Source: Lachnospiraceae bacterium UBA7143 (lineage in GTDB: Bacteria > Bacillota > Clostridia > Lachnospirales > Lachnospiraceae). Taken from it: DNA of 64,000 nt. Below, piece by piece: positions 42,111 through 51,013 of this stretch. The position numbers and the translations under genes are program-made. The notes under the pieces were generated by a model. That model did not search any database. It was not told where the DNA came from and saw nothing but the letters and a program-made list of their open reading frames with translations. The stretch is from positions 317,144 through 381,143 of the forward strand of contig DKWV01000011.1 of assembly GCA_002491905.1 (NCBI GenBank). Direction: 5' to 3'. Numbering within the stretch: the first letter of the stretch is position 1; every line of letters begins with the position of its first letter.

Positions 42111-43502
42111 TCACGTCTCACCGTCTTCTTTGTTCCGCCTTGCGGACACCGTCTGGATCATATGGTCCCTTACTTCCATAATGCGGAAGGTATATCCGCC
42201 GTACGAAAACTCGAAGTCCTCCCCTTCCTCCGGGATATGCTCCAGTCTCGAGATCACAAATCCGTTCACCGTATCAAAAGGCTCATCCTCAAAAGATATC
42301 TGCAGCTTTTCCTCCAGCTCCTCAAGAGGCATCATGCCCTGAATCACATAATGGTCCGCCCCGCTCTCCCTGATGTAAGTTGCTTCCTCGTCATACTCAT
42401 CCTGGATGTTGCCGACGATCTCCTCGAGAATATCCTCCAGGGCCACCAGCCCCGCCGTCTGCCCGTACTCGTCGATCACGATGACCATCTGGATCTTTTC
42501 CTTCTGCATCACCTGAAAGAGGTCATTTATTTTTCTTTTCTCCGTAATAAACCGGGGTTCCCGCAGAAGTCCCTTGATCTTCCCGATCGGGCGGTTACGC
42601 ATTTTCTCATTCATCTGCATCCGCATCACATCCTTCAGGTGCAGAATGCCGATGATATGGTCTATCGTCTCGTCGTAGACGGGAAAACGACTGTTGTGTG
42701 CCTCCACGATAAAGGCCGCCGCCTCCTGCAGCGTCATAGTGCAGTCTATGGCGATGAGATTGTTGCGGTTAATCATGATATCCTTGGCTTCCTTGTCCCC
42801 GTACTCAAAGATATTCGTGATCATCTCCGCCTCGCTGGCATGGAGAATGCCCTGCTCATGGCCGACACTCACCATTGAGAGAATCTCTTCCTCCGTCACA
42901 TCCTCGTGATCGTCCGCATCACGCACGCCGAACAGGTGAAGCACCATTTTTGACGTGACAAAAATCAGACTGCTGAAGGGGGACACGATCCGCACATAGT
43001 AATAAAAAGGCGTAACCAGCGCATGAAGCCATTTATCCGGATGCTTCGCCGCAGCTTTTTTCGGCACCATAACCCCGATCGTCATAATTATGTACAGTAG
43101 AAAAATCGTCACAATGACAGGAACTGCAACCGCCAGCGCATGCATCTGCCACCCGGCAAGCACACCGAAACGAGCGCGCACCTGATCCGACACCAAAAAT
43201 GAAAAGTAGCTGTTTAAGCGGTACAGAATGAACGCGCCGAGTAGCAGGTTAATCGTCACCACGCCAAGCTGCGTTGCCGTAGCATAAGCCGCATGCTGCT
43301 CCATCATATAGGCCAGTCTGACCTGCTTTCTTTTCTGCTTCACCGTCTGCTCTTCGGGTTCCTCCCCGCCTGCGCCGCCGTCCTCCCGCTCTGTCCCCCT
43401 GCGGTTCTGCATCGCCGCGCTGAAACCGTAAAAAGCCATTTCCAGAACAAGCATGAGCACAAACCACAAGATGCCGTTACTGCCCGAGCCTCCGTCTTCC
43501 AT
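42111..43502 (-). CDS. CNNM/CBS-domain transporter-like protein (HlyC/CorC family)
   Basis: 463 residues. The CNNM (DUF21) membrane domain covers ~8-215, with TM helices near 10-28, 75-100, 120-150 and 170-190. Two CBS domains follow (~225-340: DIMINRNNLIAIDC, FPVYDETIDHIIGILHLKDV, then VIVIDEYGQTAGLVALEDIL). A C-terminal CorC_HlyC domain ends the protein (~365-450). Such proteins are implicated in Mg2+ or Co2+ efflux; the hemolysin label is historical. N-terminal helices are interrupted by a charged Gly/Glu/Arg stretch (~33-58), an uncommon insertion. Own promoter with a palindrome at the -10. Confidence 0.9.
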   Translation of the reverse strand: MEDGGSGSNGILWFVLMLVLEMAFYGFSAAMQNRRGTEREDGGAGGEEPEEQTVKQKRKQVRLAYMMEQHAAYATATQLGVVTINLLLGAFILYRLNSYFSFLVSDQVRARFGVLAGWQMHALAVAVPVIVTIFLLYIIMTIGVMVPKKAAAKHPDKWLHALVTPFYYYVRIVSPFSSLIFVTSKMVLHLFGVRDADDHEDVTEEEILSMVSVGHEQGILHASEAEMITNIFEYGDKEAKDIMINRNNLIAIDCTMTLQEAAAFIVEAHNSRFPVYDETIDHIIGILHLKDVMRMQMNEKMRNRPIGKIKGLLREPRFITEKRKINDLFQVMQKEKIQMVIVIDEYGQTAGLVALEDILEEIVGNIQDEYDEEATYIRESGADHYVIQGMMPLEELEEKLQISFEDEPFDTVNGFVISRLEHIPEEGEDFEFSYGGYTFRIMEVRDHMIQTVSARRNKEDGET

Positions 43503-43587
43503 ATTGTTTATTTGTCTCCTCCTCTTAGTAAATGATATACAGATTCATGCCCATTCATAAGCCCATGACGGTCATGACTTTTCGACC

Positions 43588-43621
43588 TTGATATCATATC
43601 AATTATTATCCTTTGTGTCAA
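43588..43621 (-). promoter_or_regulatory. Promoter of the CNNM/CBS gene with palindrome over the -10
   Basis: TTGACA (43621-43616), 17-base spacer, TATGAT (43598-43593) on the minus strand. The 15-bp palindrome TTGATATCATATCAA (43588-43602) covers the -10 box, suggesting an operator. A second palindrome, CATGACGGTCATG, lies about 15 bases further downstream. Confidence 0.6.
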
Positions 43622-43635
43622 ATCTCCGTCTCATC

Positions 43636-43977
43636 CTATGTACCCAGCTCCAGACTGATCATCAGGCCCTCGTTTACCGCCCGCATGATATCCGAATCCA
43701 GATGACAGACTCTGTCCTTCAGACGCTGCTTATCTATGGTGCGCAGCTGCTCCAAAAGAATCACGGAATCCTTCACCATGTCATACTTTCCTGCGCTTAA
43801 CTCTATGTGGGTGGGAAGCTTTGCCTTGTTCATCTTCGATGTAATCGCCGCACAGATTACCGTTGGACTGTGTCTGTTCCCCACATCGTTCTGTATGATA
43901 AGCACCGGGCGCACTCCGCCCTGCTCAGATCCAACTACCGGACGCAGATCCGCGTAATAAATATCTCCTCTTCTCAT
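43636..43977 (-). CDS. MazF/NdoA-type mRNA interferase, no antitoxin gene beside it
   Basis: 113 residues: MRRGDIYYADLRPVVGSEQG, GVRPVLIIQNDVGNRHSPTV, then ICAAITSKMNKAKLPTHIEL and the DSVILLEQLRTIDKQRL stretch. The catalytic arginine (GVRPVLIIQND) and threonine (AAITSK) are present. In Bacillus this ribonuclease (cutting at UACAU) sits in alr-ndoAI-ndoA. Here alr is also upstream, but the 113-base gap has no room for, and shows no trace of, the RHH antitoxin. ATG chosen at 43977 with AGGAGATAT-type upstream context. Confidence 0.93.
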   Translation of the reverse strand: MRRGDIYYADLRPVVGSEQGGVRPVLIIQNDVGNRHSPTVICAAITSKMNKAKLPTHIELSAGKYDMVKDSVILLEQLRTIDKQRLKDRVCHLDSDIMRAVNEGLMISLELGT

Positions 43978-44090
43978 TACCTTACACTTCCTTTGACATT
44001 TCGATACTCTCACTGTTTTCCTGTTACCAGCAATAGTATTGCCGTCCTTTTTCGGTCGTATACAAGATAATGATGCGTTTTCACGCCGTC

Positions 44091-45284
44091 CTACAGACTC
44101 TCCCCAAAATCATCCTTCGTGCAGATGATCTTTCCCTCTTTCAGATAAACCCTTGGAATCCTTTTCCCGAGATCACAGGCCAGTTCATAGTTAAATCTGC
44201 CGGAAAGCTCTCCCAGCTTTTCCATAGTGATCTCCTCGCCGCCGTCTGAGCCGATCAGTGTCACCTCATCCCCCTCCGACACGCCTGGAATATCCGAAAC
44301 GTTTACCATAAGCTGATCCATGCAGACTCTGCCGAGAATCTGTGCCCGCTTTCCCCGTATCAGCACATACCCTGTGTTCGACAGACTCCTCGGATAACCG
44401 TCTCCGTATCCCACCGGCACCGTCGCGATCCGCATCCTCTCCTTCGCCACGAAGGTGCCGCCATAGCTGACAGGCGTCCCCGCCCCGATCTCCTTCACAT
44501 AGACCAGCCGGCTTTTCAGGGAGAGAACTGGCTTCAGGGAGAGAATATCTTTTCCCACCTCCTCAGACGGGGAGAGACCGTACAGGGTAATCCCAGCCCG
44601 CACGAGGGACAGGTTTGCCTCCGGCAGCGCAAGAATCCCCGCGCTGTTAGAACAGTGCTTCAAAGGAATCTCCCTTCCCGTCCGCCTTTCCGCCTCAGAG
44701 ACAAAATCCGTAAACTTCGAAAGCTGTGCGCGCGCCGCCGCTTTATCCGTCTCATCCGCTCTGGCAAAGTGGGTAAAAATTCCTTCCACCTCAATATTTT
44801 CCAATCCGAAAAGCCACTCCATAAAGGACAGTCCCTCTTCGTCCGGCATAATCCCGATCCGCGACATGCCCGTGTCCACCTTCACGTGCACGATGGCCTT
44901 TTTCTTAAGCCTTCCGGCGCAGGCATTCAGGTCCTCCAGAGTATCTTTCCTGAAAACGGCGGGACGGACATTCTGTCGGATCAGCTCCTCATAGCAGTAA
45001 GGGAACGTATAACCCAGAACCAGGACCGGCTTCACAAGTCCTGCTCGCCGCAGGAGAAACGCCTCCTCCGCCGTAGCGGTCGCATAGCCGAACACATAGG
45101 GCAGTTTTTCAAGCTCTCTGCCGATCGGCACCGCGCCATGCCCGTAGCCGTCCGTCTTAATCACACCGATCATCTTTGTTCCCGGCGAAAGGTTTTCATG
45201 CATCCGCTCCATATTCTCCAAAACCGCCGAAAGATCTATGGCCGCATACACTCTCTGATAGTTTTCCAACATATATTTTCTCAT
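44091..45284 (-). CDS. alr: Alanine racemase
   Basis: 397 residues of PLP-dependent fold-type III enzyme making D-alanine for peptidoglycan. The N-terminal PLP lysine is in MIGVIKTDGYGHGAVPIGRE (Lys in the family's KADAYGHG, here KTDGYGHG). The catalytic tyrosine is in the C-terminal domain (AGTPVSYGGTFVAKERMRIA), followed by VPVGYGDGYPRSLSNTGYVL and CMDQLMVNVSD. AGGAGAAAAATAAG precedes the ATG. Adjacent to mazF as in Bacillus. Confidence 0.96.
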   Translation of the reverse strand: MRKYMLENYQRVYAAIDLSAVLENMERMHENLSPGTKMIGVIKTDGYGHGAVPIGRELEKLPYVFGYATATAEEAFLLRRAGLVKPVLVLGYTFPYCYEELIRQNVRPAVFRKDTLEDLNACAGRLKKKAIVHVKVDTGMSRIGIMPDEEGLSFMEWLFGLENIEVEGIFTHFARADETDKAAARAQLSKFTDFVSEAERRTGREIPLKHCSNSAGILALPEANLSLVRAGITLYGLSPSEEVGKDILSLKPVLSLKSRLVYVKEIGAGTPVSYGGTFVAKERMRIATVPVGYGDGYPRSLSNTGYVLIRGKRAQILGRVCMDQLMVNVSDIPGVSEGDEVTLIGSDGGEEITMEKLGELSGRFNYELACDLGKRIPRVYLKEGKIICTKDDFGESL

Positions 45285-45322
45285 CTTATTTTTCTCCTGC
45301 GATTATTATATTCACATCCGGC

Positions 45323-45351
45323 AAAAACGCCAAAGCCCTAAGACTTCGGCG
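45323..45351 (-). terminator. Terminator overlapping the end of the coiled-coil gene
   Basis: Stem CGCCGAAG / CTTTGGCG (one G-U pair) then TTTTT on the minus strand. The stop codon of the gene lies inside the hairpin. Confidence 0.75.
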
Positions 45352-46096
45352 TCTGTATGTCCTCACTTTCCGATTCCGCTTCTTTTTCCGTCTGCTTGGT
45401 TTTCTCCGGTTCCTGTGCCTGTTTATCCTGTCCCTCTGTCTGTTTCTCCGGGCTTTCCGCCTGCGCGGCAGTCTCCTTTTTGCGGTATTTTTCCTCCGGG
45501 TCATACTGCATGTCAAAGAGTTCGATGACCTCCGCCCCGAAAATATCATGCATATACGCATAAAGCCTGTTAATCACCGCTTCTTTTTCCTGCTTGCGCA
45601 CCACCTTTTTTTTGAGTTCCCTCCGGATGCCGCCGATCCACTCCTCAATCTCCGAAAGTTCCTTCGTATTCTGCTGCAGTTTCCGATAGCACACGTCCAT
45701 CGTGATGAGCATGAGCTGGTTATTGATCTGGTTGATCTGCCTCGGCAGTTCCACCAGTTCCTCCTCATAGGCGTCCATCTTTTCATTGCACTCCTTTATC
45801 AGACGCTTGTGGTCCGCCATCTCTTTATCCTGCTTTTTGGTTGGATGCTCCCCCATCTCGTCAGCCAGGATCACGACTTCGTCCATCAGCTTCTTCTTCA
45901 GTTTTTTGAGTTCCTTACTCTCCGTATTGACCTTTGCCTGTCGTTTTAACAGTTCGTTCAGGTTCTTTTCCAGTCCCACTAACTCCGGAGTAAACTCCGA
46001 CTTCGTAAAGAGCCTGTGCCATTTATTGTCCAGCGTCAGAATGGGGATTTTCTTCCCCACCAGCGCAGGCTTGAATATCTCATCCGTTCTGGCCAT
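45338..46096 (-). CDS. Hypothetical coiled-coil protein
   Basis: About 252 residues. A short conserved start (MARTDEIFKPALVGKKIPIL, then TLDNKWHRLF) leads into long heptad-rich helices (~45-190, many KK/EE runs). A region VINRLYAYMHDIFGAEVIEL follows, and a disordered Glu/Gln/Lys tail ends the protein. No TM or signal. I recognise it only as a conserved Clostridia protein of unknown function, usually near rex. The start at 46096 is preferred over a GTG at 46105 because AAAGGTG is better spaced. Twenty-eight bases separate it from rex, so it is co-transcribed and probably NADH-responsive. Confidence 0.75.
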   Translation of the reverse strand: MARTDEIFKPALVGKKIPILTLDNKWHRLFTKSEFTPELVGLEKNLNELLKRQAKVNTESKELKKLKKKLMDEVVILADEMGEHPTKKQDKEMADHKRLIKECNEKMDAYEEELVELPRQINQINNQLMLITMDVCYRKLQQNTKELSEIEEWIGGIRRELKKKVVRKQEKEAVINRLYAYMHDIFGAEVIELFDMQYDPEEKYRKKETAAQAESPEKQTEGQDKQAQEPEKTKQTEKEAESESEDIQTPKS

Positions 46097-46123
46097 CGCC
46101 GTCACACCTTTCTGCCTGTCGCA

Positions 46124-46762
46124 CTATATCTCCCCTTCCGCCGAGGAAAGATTGTAAGACAGCTTCATCAGACTGTCCGACAGATGCACGTTCTCCACCT
46201 GAATATGCCCCGGAAGGCGCAGATCCACATGCGCGAAATTCCAGATTCCCTTGATCCCGCAGGCCGCCAGCTGCTCCGCCACCTCCACCGCAGAGGTTTT
46301 GGGTATGGTAAGCACCGCAATATCAATATCATTTTCCCGGATAAATCCCGCCAGCTCCTCCATCGGACGCACCGTAATGCCGCGGATCTTTTTCCCGCAT
46401 ACCTTCGGATCACAGTCAAATATGCCCTGAAACAGAAAACCGCGCCGCTCAAAGTTCGAATAATTGACAAGCGCCTGTCCCAGATGCCCCGCGCCCACAA
46501 TAATCAGCCGGTGTTCCCTGTTTAACCCTAATATCTTGCCGATCTCTTCGTATAGATATCCCACATTGTAGCCGTACCCCTGTTGTCCGAAACCGCCGAA
46601 GGTATTCAAATCCTGTCTGATCTGCGAGGCCGTCACCTGCATGATATCGGAAAGCTCCTGGGAGGAAACCCTCTCCGTCCCCTCGTCCCGAAGTTCCCCC
46701 AGATACCGCAGATATCTTGGCAGACGACCAATAACAGCCTGTGAAATCTCTTTTTCTTCCAC
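46124..46762 (-). CDS. rex: Redox-sensing transcriptional repressor Rex
   Basis: 212 residues. An N-terminal winged helix (GRLPRYLRYLGELRDEGTER, QVTASQIRQDLNTFGGFGQQ, GYGYNVGYLYEEI) is followed by an NAD(H)-binding Rossmann domain (LIIVGAGHLGQALVNYSNFE) and a C-terminal swapped helix. It senses the NADH/NAD+ ratio and leaves DNA at high NADH, derepressing fermentation genes. The GTG start at 46762 is supported by GGAGG eight bases upstream. Divergent from the ABC-F gene across a near-perfect 21-bp palindrome. Confidence 0.96.
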   Translation of the reverse strand: MEEKEISQAVIGRLPRYLRYLGELRDEGTERVSSQELSDIMQVTASQIRQDLNTFGGFGQQGYGYNVGYLYEEIGKILGLNREHRLIIVGAGHLGQALVNYSNFERRGFLFQGIFDCDPKVCGKKIRGITVRPMEELAGFIRENDIDIAVLTIPKTSAVEVAEQLAACGIKGIWNFAHVDLRLPGHIQVENVHLSDSLMKLSYNLSSAEGEI

Positions 46763-46791
46763 AACCGCATCCTCCGATAAATTCTTCTTTC

Positions 46792-46858
46792 ATCTTACGC
46801 TTATGTTATTTTTTTGTCAATTGATTCGATTGACACAAGTCTCCCCTGTCTGTAAACT
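46792..46858. promoter_or_regulatory. Divergent rex / ABC-F promoters sharing a 21-bp near-palindrome
   Basis: Plus strand: TTGACA (46830-46835), 17 bases, TAAACT (46853-46858). Minus strand: TTGACA (46820-46815), 17 bases, TAAGAT (46797-46792). Both -35 boxes are arms of the inverted repeat at 46815-46835 (TGTCAATTGA-T-TCGATTGACA, one mismatch). A TTGT...ACAA periphery recalls Rex sites, but spacing differs from the usual TTGTTAA-N4-TTAACAA, so binding by Rex is only a possibility. Confidence 0.6.
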
Positions 46859-46910
46859 GTACAGTGTATGTAAAAGTTTCCGTATCAGAGAAAGGCCAGG
46901 TGCAACAGAC

Positions 46911-48857
46911 ATGATTTTATCTGTCAGCAACATCCATAAATCCTTTAACGAAGTTCCCGTACTTAGAAATGTATCGTTTCATATAGAGGACAATGAGAAA
47001 GCCGCAATCGTTGGCATCAACGGCGCGGGAAAAACCACGCTGCTTCGCATCATTATGGGAGAGCTTTCTGCGGACGAAGGGCTTGTGACTTTCGCGAAAG
47101 ACAAAACTGTAGGGTATCTCTCCCAGCATGAGGCTGTGTCCGGGGAAAACACCATCTACCAGGAACTTCTCTGCGTCAAACAGGATATTCTGGATATGGA
47201 ACAGCAGATGCACACGGTGGAACTGCAGATGAAGACCGCTTCCGGCGATTCTCTGTCCAAACTTATGGACAGCTATGCCACCCTGACCCATGCATACGAA
47301 ACTGCAAACGGCTACGCCTACAAAAGCGAGCTCGTGGGCGTACTAAAAGGACTTGGTTTCACGGAGGAGGAATTTGACAAATCTGTCTCTACCTTATCAG
47401 GCGGCCAGAAAACAAGAGTTGCGCTTGGAAAGCTCCTCCTCCTCAAGCCGGATCTGATTATTCTGGACGAGCCGACCAACCATCTGGATCTGCAGTCCAT
47501 CACCTGGCTGGAGACCTATCTGCTGAATTATAAGGGTGCGGTGATTATCGTCTCCCACGACCGCTACTTTCTTGACCGAATCGCCGGAAAAGTCATTGAG
47601 CTGGACAACACAAAAGCCACTGTATTTTCCGGCAATTACTCCGCCTACGCCGCCGGAAAGGAAATGCTTCGAGCCGCCGCCTACAACGCCTACATGAAAC
47701 AGCAGCAGGAAATCAAACATCAGGAGGCGGTGATCGAGAAACTGAAATCCTTCAACCGGGAAAAGTCCATCAAACGGGCGGAGAGCCGTGAAAAAATGCT
47801 GCAGAAAATAGAAGTGCTGGATAAGCCCGTGGAAGTCCGCGCGGACATGCACCTGAAGCTGGAACCCAAATTCCAGAGCGGGAACGATGTGCTGCGGGTG
47901 GAAGGGCTTTCCAAGTCTTTCGGCACCCTCTCCCTCTTCGACGGCCTGTCCTTCGAACTGAAAAAGGGGGAACATGTAGCCATCATCGGCGATAACGGAA
48001 CGGGGAAAACGACCATACTGAAAATCATTAACGAACTTCTGCCTCCCGACCGGGGTACCATCCGCCTGGGTGCAAACGTGGCGATCGGCTATTACGACCA
48101 GGAGCATCATGTGCTCCACCCGGAAAAGACGCTGTTTGAGGAAATTTCGGACGACTATCCTTCCTTAAACAACACGGAAATCCGAAATACGCTGGCGGCC
48201 TTCCTCTTTACCGGGGAGGATGTCTTTAAAACGATAAAAACCTTAAGCGGCGGGGAACGGGGCAGACTTTCTCTGGCCAAGCTTATGCTCTCCGAGGCCA
48301 ACTTTCTGATTCTGGACGAGCCTACTAACCACCTCGACATCATGTCCAAGGAAATACTGGAGGACGCCCTCTGCGCTTACACGGGAACGGTGCTCTATGT
48401 CTCCCATGACCGCTATTTCATCAACCGTACCGCCCACCGGATCCTTGACCTGAACCGCCGGACGCTGACAAACTACCTCGGAAATTACGATTACTATTTG
48501 GAAAAAAAGGAAGAGCAGCTCGCTAAGATCAATGCCGCTCTCACGGATTCGCAGCCGGGGAAATCCACTGTCTCGAAAAACGGAATGGGCGATATGCCGT
48601 CAGGGGCAAAGCAGGACTGGAAAGCCATGAAGGAACAGCAGGCAGCTAAACGCAGACGGGAAAATGAGCTGAAAAAGTGTGAGGAGCGGATTGAGGCGCT
48701 GGAGACACGCAATGAGGAGATAGACGGGCTGATGGTTTCTCCCGATATATGCACGGATGTGGCACAGCTTCAGGAGCTGAACCGCGAGAAAGAGGGGAAT
48801 GAGGAGGAGTTGGCGGAACTGTATGAAAAGTGGGAAGAATTGTCGCTGGAAGAATAG
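46911..48857 (+). CDS. ABC-F family ATPase (YdiF/Uup-like)
   Basis: About 648 residues with two ABC domains and no membrane segment. Domain 1: AAIVGINGAGKTTLLRIIMG, signature STLSGGQKTRVALGKLLLLK, DLIILDEPTNHLDL. Linker ~240-320 is charged and helical (P-site tRNA interaction motif region). Domain 2: VAIIGDNGTGKTTILKIINE, KTLSGGERGRLSLAKLMLSE, FLILDEPTNHLDI. The C-terminal coiled coil is at ~540-648. ABC-F proteins act on ribosomes in translation quality control or antibiotic protection; this looks like a housekeeping YdiF type. ATG at 46911 with AGGTG upstream. The only large plus-strand gene here. Confidence 0.93.
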   Translation: MILSVSNIHKSFNEVPVLRNVSFHIEDNEKAAIVGINGAGKTTLLRIIMGELSADEGLVTFAKDKTVGYLSQHEAVSGENTIYQELLCVKQDILDMEQQMHTVELQMKTASGDSLSKLMDSYATLTHAYETANGYAYKSELVGVLKGLGFTEEEFDKSVSTLSGGQKTRVALGKLLLLKPDLIILDEPTNHLDLQSITWLETYLLNYKGAVIIVSHDRYFLDRIAGKVIELDNTKATVFSGNYSAYAAGKEMLRAAAYNAYMKQQQEIKHQEAVIEKLKSFNREKSIKRAESREKMLQKIEVLDKPVEVRADMHLKLEPKFQSGNDVLRVEGLSKSFGTLSLFDGLSFELKKGEHVAIIGDNGTGKTTILKIINELLPPDRGTIRLGANVAIGYYDQEHHVLHPEKTLFEEISDDYPSLNNTEIRNTLAAFLFTGEDVFKTIKTLSGGERGRLSLAKLMLSEANFLILDEPTNHLDIMSKEILEDALCAYTGTVLYVSHDRYFINRTAHRILDLNRRTLTNYLGNYDYYLEKKEEQLAKINAALTDSQPGKSTVSKNGMGDMPSGAKQDWKAMKEQQAAKRRRENELKKCEERIEALETRNEEIDGLMVSPDICTDVAQLQELNREKEGNEEELAELYEKWEELSLEE

Positions 48858-48883
48858 ATCTTAGAAATTCAGGAATATGGGCA

Positions 48884-48909
48884 GACGGGACGCTGTGCAG
48901 CGTCCCGTC
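48884..48909. terminator. Strong hairpin between convergent ABC-F and icd genes
   Basis: Perfect 11-bp stem GACGGGACGCT / AGCGTCCCGTC with a four-base loop. The plus-strand side is followed by ATTCACATTTT, so it mainly serves the ABC-F transcript. Confidence 0.7.
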
Positions 48910-48918
48910 ATTCACATT

Positions 48919-50124
48919 TTATAACGTTTCCAAAGTCTTTCTGATTTCTTTTATAAAGTTCTCACTGTTTAAAACAGTGACATCCTTTAAGGATGTGATC
49001 AGCGCGAGGTCCTTGGTCATCTTTCCCTCTTCGATGGTCTGAATTGTGGCTTTCTCGAGCTTATCAGCGAACACCATGAGGTCTTTGTTCCCGTCCAGTT
49101 CGCCGCGCTTTCTGAGCGCACCTGTCCATGCGAAAATGGTGGCAACGGAGTTGGTTGATGTCTCCTCCCCTTTCAGATGCTTATAATAATGTCTCTGCAC
49201 CGTGCCGTGGGCCGCCTCGTATTCATAGACGCCGTCGGGAGAGACAAGCACGGATGTCATCATGGCAAGGGAGCCGAAGGCGGAAGAAACCATATCGCTC
49301 ATCACGTCTCCGTCATAATTCTTGCATGCCCAGATAAAGCCGCCTTTTGCCTTCATCACACGCGCCACCGCATCGTCAATCAGCGTGTAGAAATACTCGA
49401 TGCCCGCACTCTCAAACTTTTCTTTATATTCCGCGTCATAAATCTCCTGAAAGATATCCTTAAAGTTGTGGTCATACTTTTTCGAGATTGTATCCTTCGT
49501 GGCAAACCAGAGATCCTGCTTCGTATCAAGCGCGAAATTGAAGCAGGCTTTCGCAAAACTGGCAATGGACTTGTCCGTATTATGGATACCCTGTATGATA
49601 CCGGGCCCGGTAAACTCGTGAATCGTCTCCCTGATCTTTGTTCCGTCCGCTGCGGTAAATACCAGTTCAGCCTTACCGGAGCCGGGCACCTTGATCTCCG
49701 TATTTTTGTAGACGTCTCCGTAGGCATGTCTGGCTAAAGTGATGGGCTTTTCCCAGTTTTTCACGCAGGGTTCAATTCCTTTAACGATAATCGGTGCACG
49801 GAACACCGTACCGTCAAGGGCGGCGCGGATCGTGCCGTTAGGACTCTTCCACATTTCTTTCAGATTATACTCAGTCATTCTGGCCGCATTCGGCGTAATG
49901 GTTGCACACTTTACGGCTACACCATATTTTTTAGTGGCCTCAGCGGAATCAACCGTCACCTGGTCATCAGTCTCATTGCGATGCTCCAGCCCCAGATCAT
50001 AATACTCTGTCTTTAGGTCGATATATGGTAATAACAGTTCCTCCTTAATCATTTTCCAGAGGATTCTCGTCATTTCGTCCCCGTCCATCTCAACCAGAGG
50101 GGTAGTCATTTTGATTTTTTCCAT
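48919..50124 (-). CDS. icd: NADP-dependent isocitrate dehydrogenase (eukaryotic-like subfamily)
   Basis: 401 residues, homodimer. It starts MEKIKMTTPLVEMDGDEMTR (MDGDEMTR is the signature of the eukaryote/IDH1-like subfamily), then CATITPNAARMTEYNLKEMW, PNGTIRAALDGTVFRAPIIV and ENYDGDVMSDMV-like metal site (CKNYDGDVMSDMVSSAFGSL). The coenzyme region is YEAAHGTVQRHYYKHLKGEE. It oxidises isocitrate to 2-oxoglutarate with NADP+, a route to glutamate in anaerobes with an incomplete TCA cycle. It lies 57 bases downstream of the GntR gene, which may control it. No aconitase or citrate synthase gene in the window. Confidence 0.95.
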   Translation of the reverse strand: MEKIKMTTPLVEMDGDEMTRILWKMIKEELLLPYIDLKTEYYDLGLEHRNETDDQVTVDSAEATKKYGVAVKCATITPNAARMTEYNLKEMWKSPNGTIRAALDGTVFRAPIIVKGIEPCVKNWEKPITLARHAYGDVYKNTEIKVPGSGKAELVFTAADGTKIRETIHEFTGPGIIQGIHNTDKSIASFAKACFNFALDTKQDLWFATKDTISKKYDHNFKDIFQEIYDAEYKEKFESAGIEYFYTLIDDAVARVMKAKGGFIWACKNYDGDVMSDMVSSAFGSLAMMTSVLVSPDGVYEYEAAHGTVQRHYYKHLKGEETSTNSVATIFAWTGALRKRGELDGNKDLMVFADKLEKATIQTIEEGKMTKDLALITSLKDVTVLNSENFIKEIRKTLETL

Positions 50125-50181
50125 ACAGTTTTTCCTTTCCCGCCACGCGCACCGCGCTGCTTTTCGTTACCAGATTTCCGC

Positions 50182-50907
50182 TTATTTTTTGTCCGTATCT
50201 TCTTCCGTATTTTCCCCGTATATTTCCTTCAGGCCGTTTTTCACCATATTGTCGTAGGCGTTGATCATATGCTGGTTTGCCAGCTTTTCCGCAAGTTCGG
50301 CGTCCCCCGCCTTAATGGCCTCCATGATCTTCCTGTGTTCGTCGTTGGATGCCCGTCCCCTCGTATTGGTGGCCAGTGTCTTTTGCCTGACACGCAGCAC
50401 ATAGCGATGGAAGTCGCGCAAAGTGTGTTCCAGCAGTTTGGAATCACAGGCCTCATAGAGAATATCGTGAAAACGGTTGTCCAACTCCGCAATCTGGTCT
50501 AAATGCCCTTTCTCCTCGTGGAAATCCGCCAGATAGACGTTTTCCTCCATCTCCTCCATCTGTTCCTTTGAAATTTTTTCCGTGGCCAGACGGGCGCACA
50601 GCCCTTCCAACAGGGAACGGATCATATAGATATCCTTCACGTCCTTCGCCGTAATTCCCGTCACATAGGCACCCTTATTGGGAACGATCCGAATCAGGCC
50701 CTCCAGCTCAAGCTGTCTGAATGCCTCCCTGACCGGAGTGCGGCTCACACCGAGTTCCTCGCCGATTGCCACTTCCTTCAGCTCCTCGTGTTCCTTATAC
50801 CTGCCGCTTAATATATCCTCCCGCAGCTTTTGGAACACACGCCCCCGCAGAGAATACTTGTCATCTGCATCATACTTCTTATCATAATTCGTCATTTCAT
50901 TCCTCAC
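50182..50907 (-). CDS. GntR-family regulator, FadR/FCD subfamily
   Basis: 241 residues. A winged helix at ~20-85 (YSLRGRVFQKLREDILSGRY, EELGVSRTPVREAFRQLELE, RIVPNKGAYVTG) precedes an all-helical FCD effector domain (~95-225). Likely metal ligands are in AELDNRFHDILYEA (Asp/His), DEHRKIMEAI (His) and ANQHMINAYDNM (His). FCD regulators bind organic acids; the neighbouring icd suggests a tricarboxylate or 2-oxoglutarate signal, which is inference. Own promoter contains a perfect TTGTATACAA operator, so autorepression is likely. Confidence 0.93.
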   Translation of the reverse strand: MRNEMTNYDKKYDADDKYSLRGRVFQKLREDILSGRYKEHEELKEVAIGEELGVSRTPVREAFRQLELEGLIRIVPNKGAYVTGITAKDVKDIYMIRSLLEGLCARLATEKISKEQMEEMEENVYLADFHEEKGHLDQIAELDNRFHDILYEACDSKLLEHTLRDFHRYVLRVRQKTLATNTRGRASNDEHRKIMEAIKAGDAELAEKLANQHMINAYDNMVKNGLKEIYGENTEEDTDKK

Positions 50908-51013
50908 TTCTGCACCCTTTGATTCTGTTGCCTTTTAAACGGTGCACAGACGGGTCTGTGTAGGATGTGACAAGCATACGGACACAATTCCCGCTATTTT
51001 TTCATCTCGTATA

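Noticed and set aside
47397..48119. 240-codon minus-strand open frame
   Set aside because: Antisense to the ABC-F gene and without a ribosome site.
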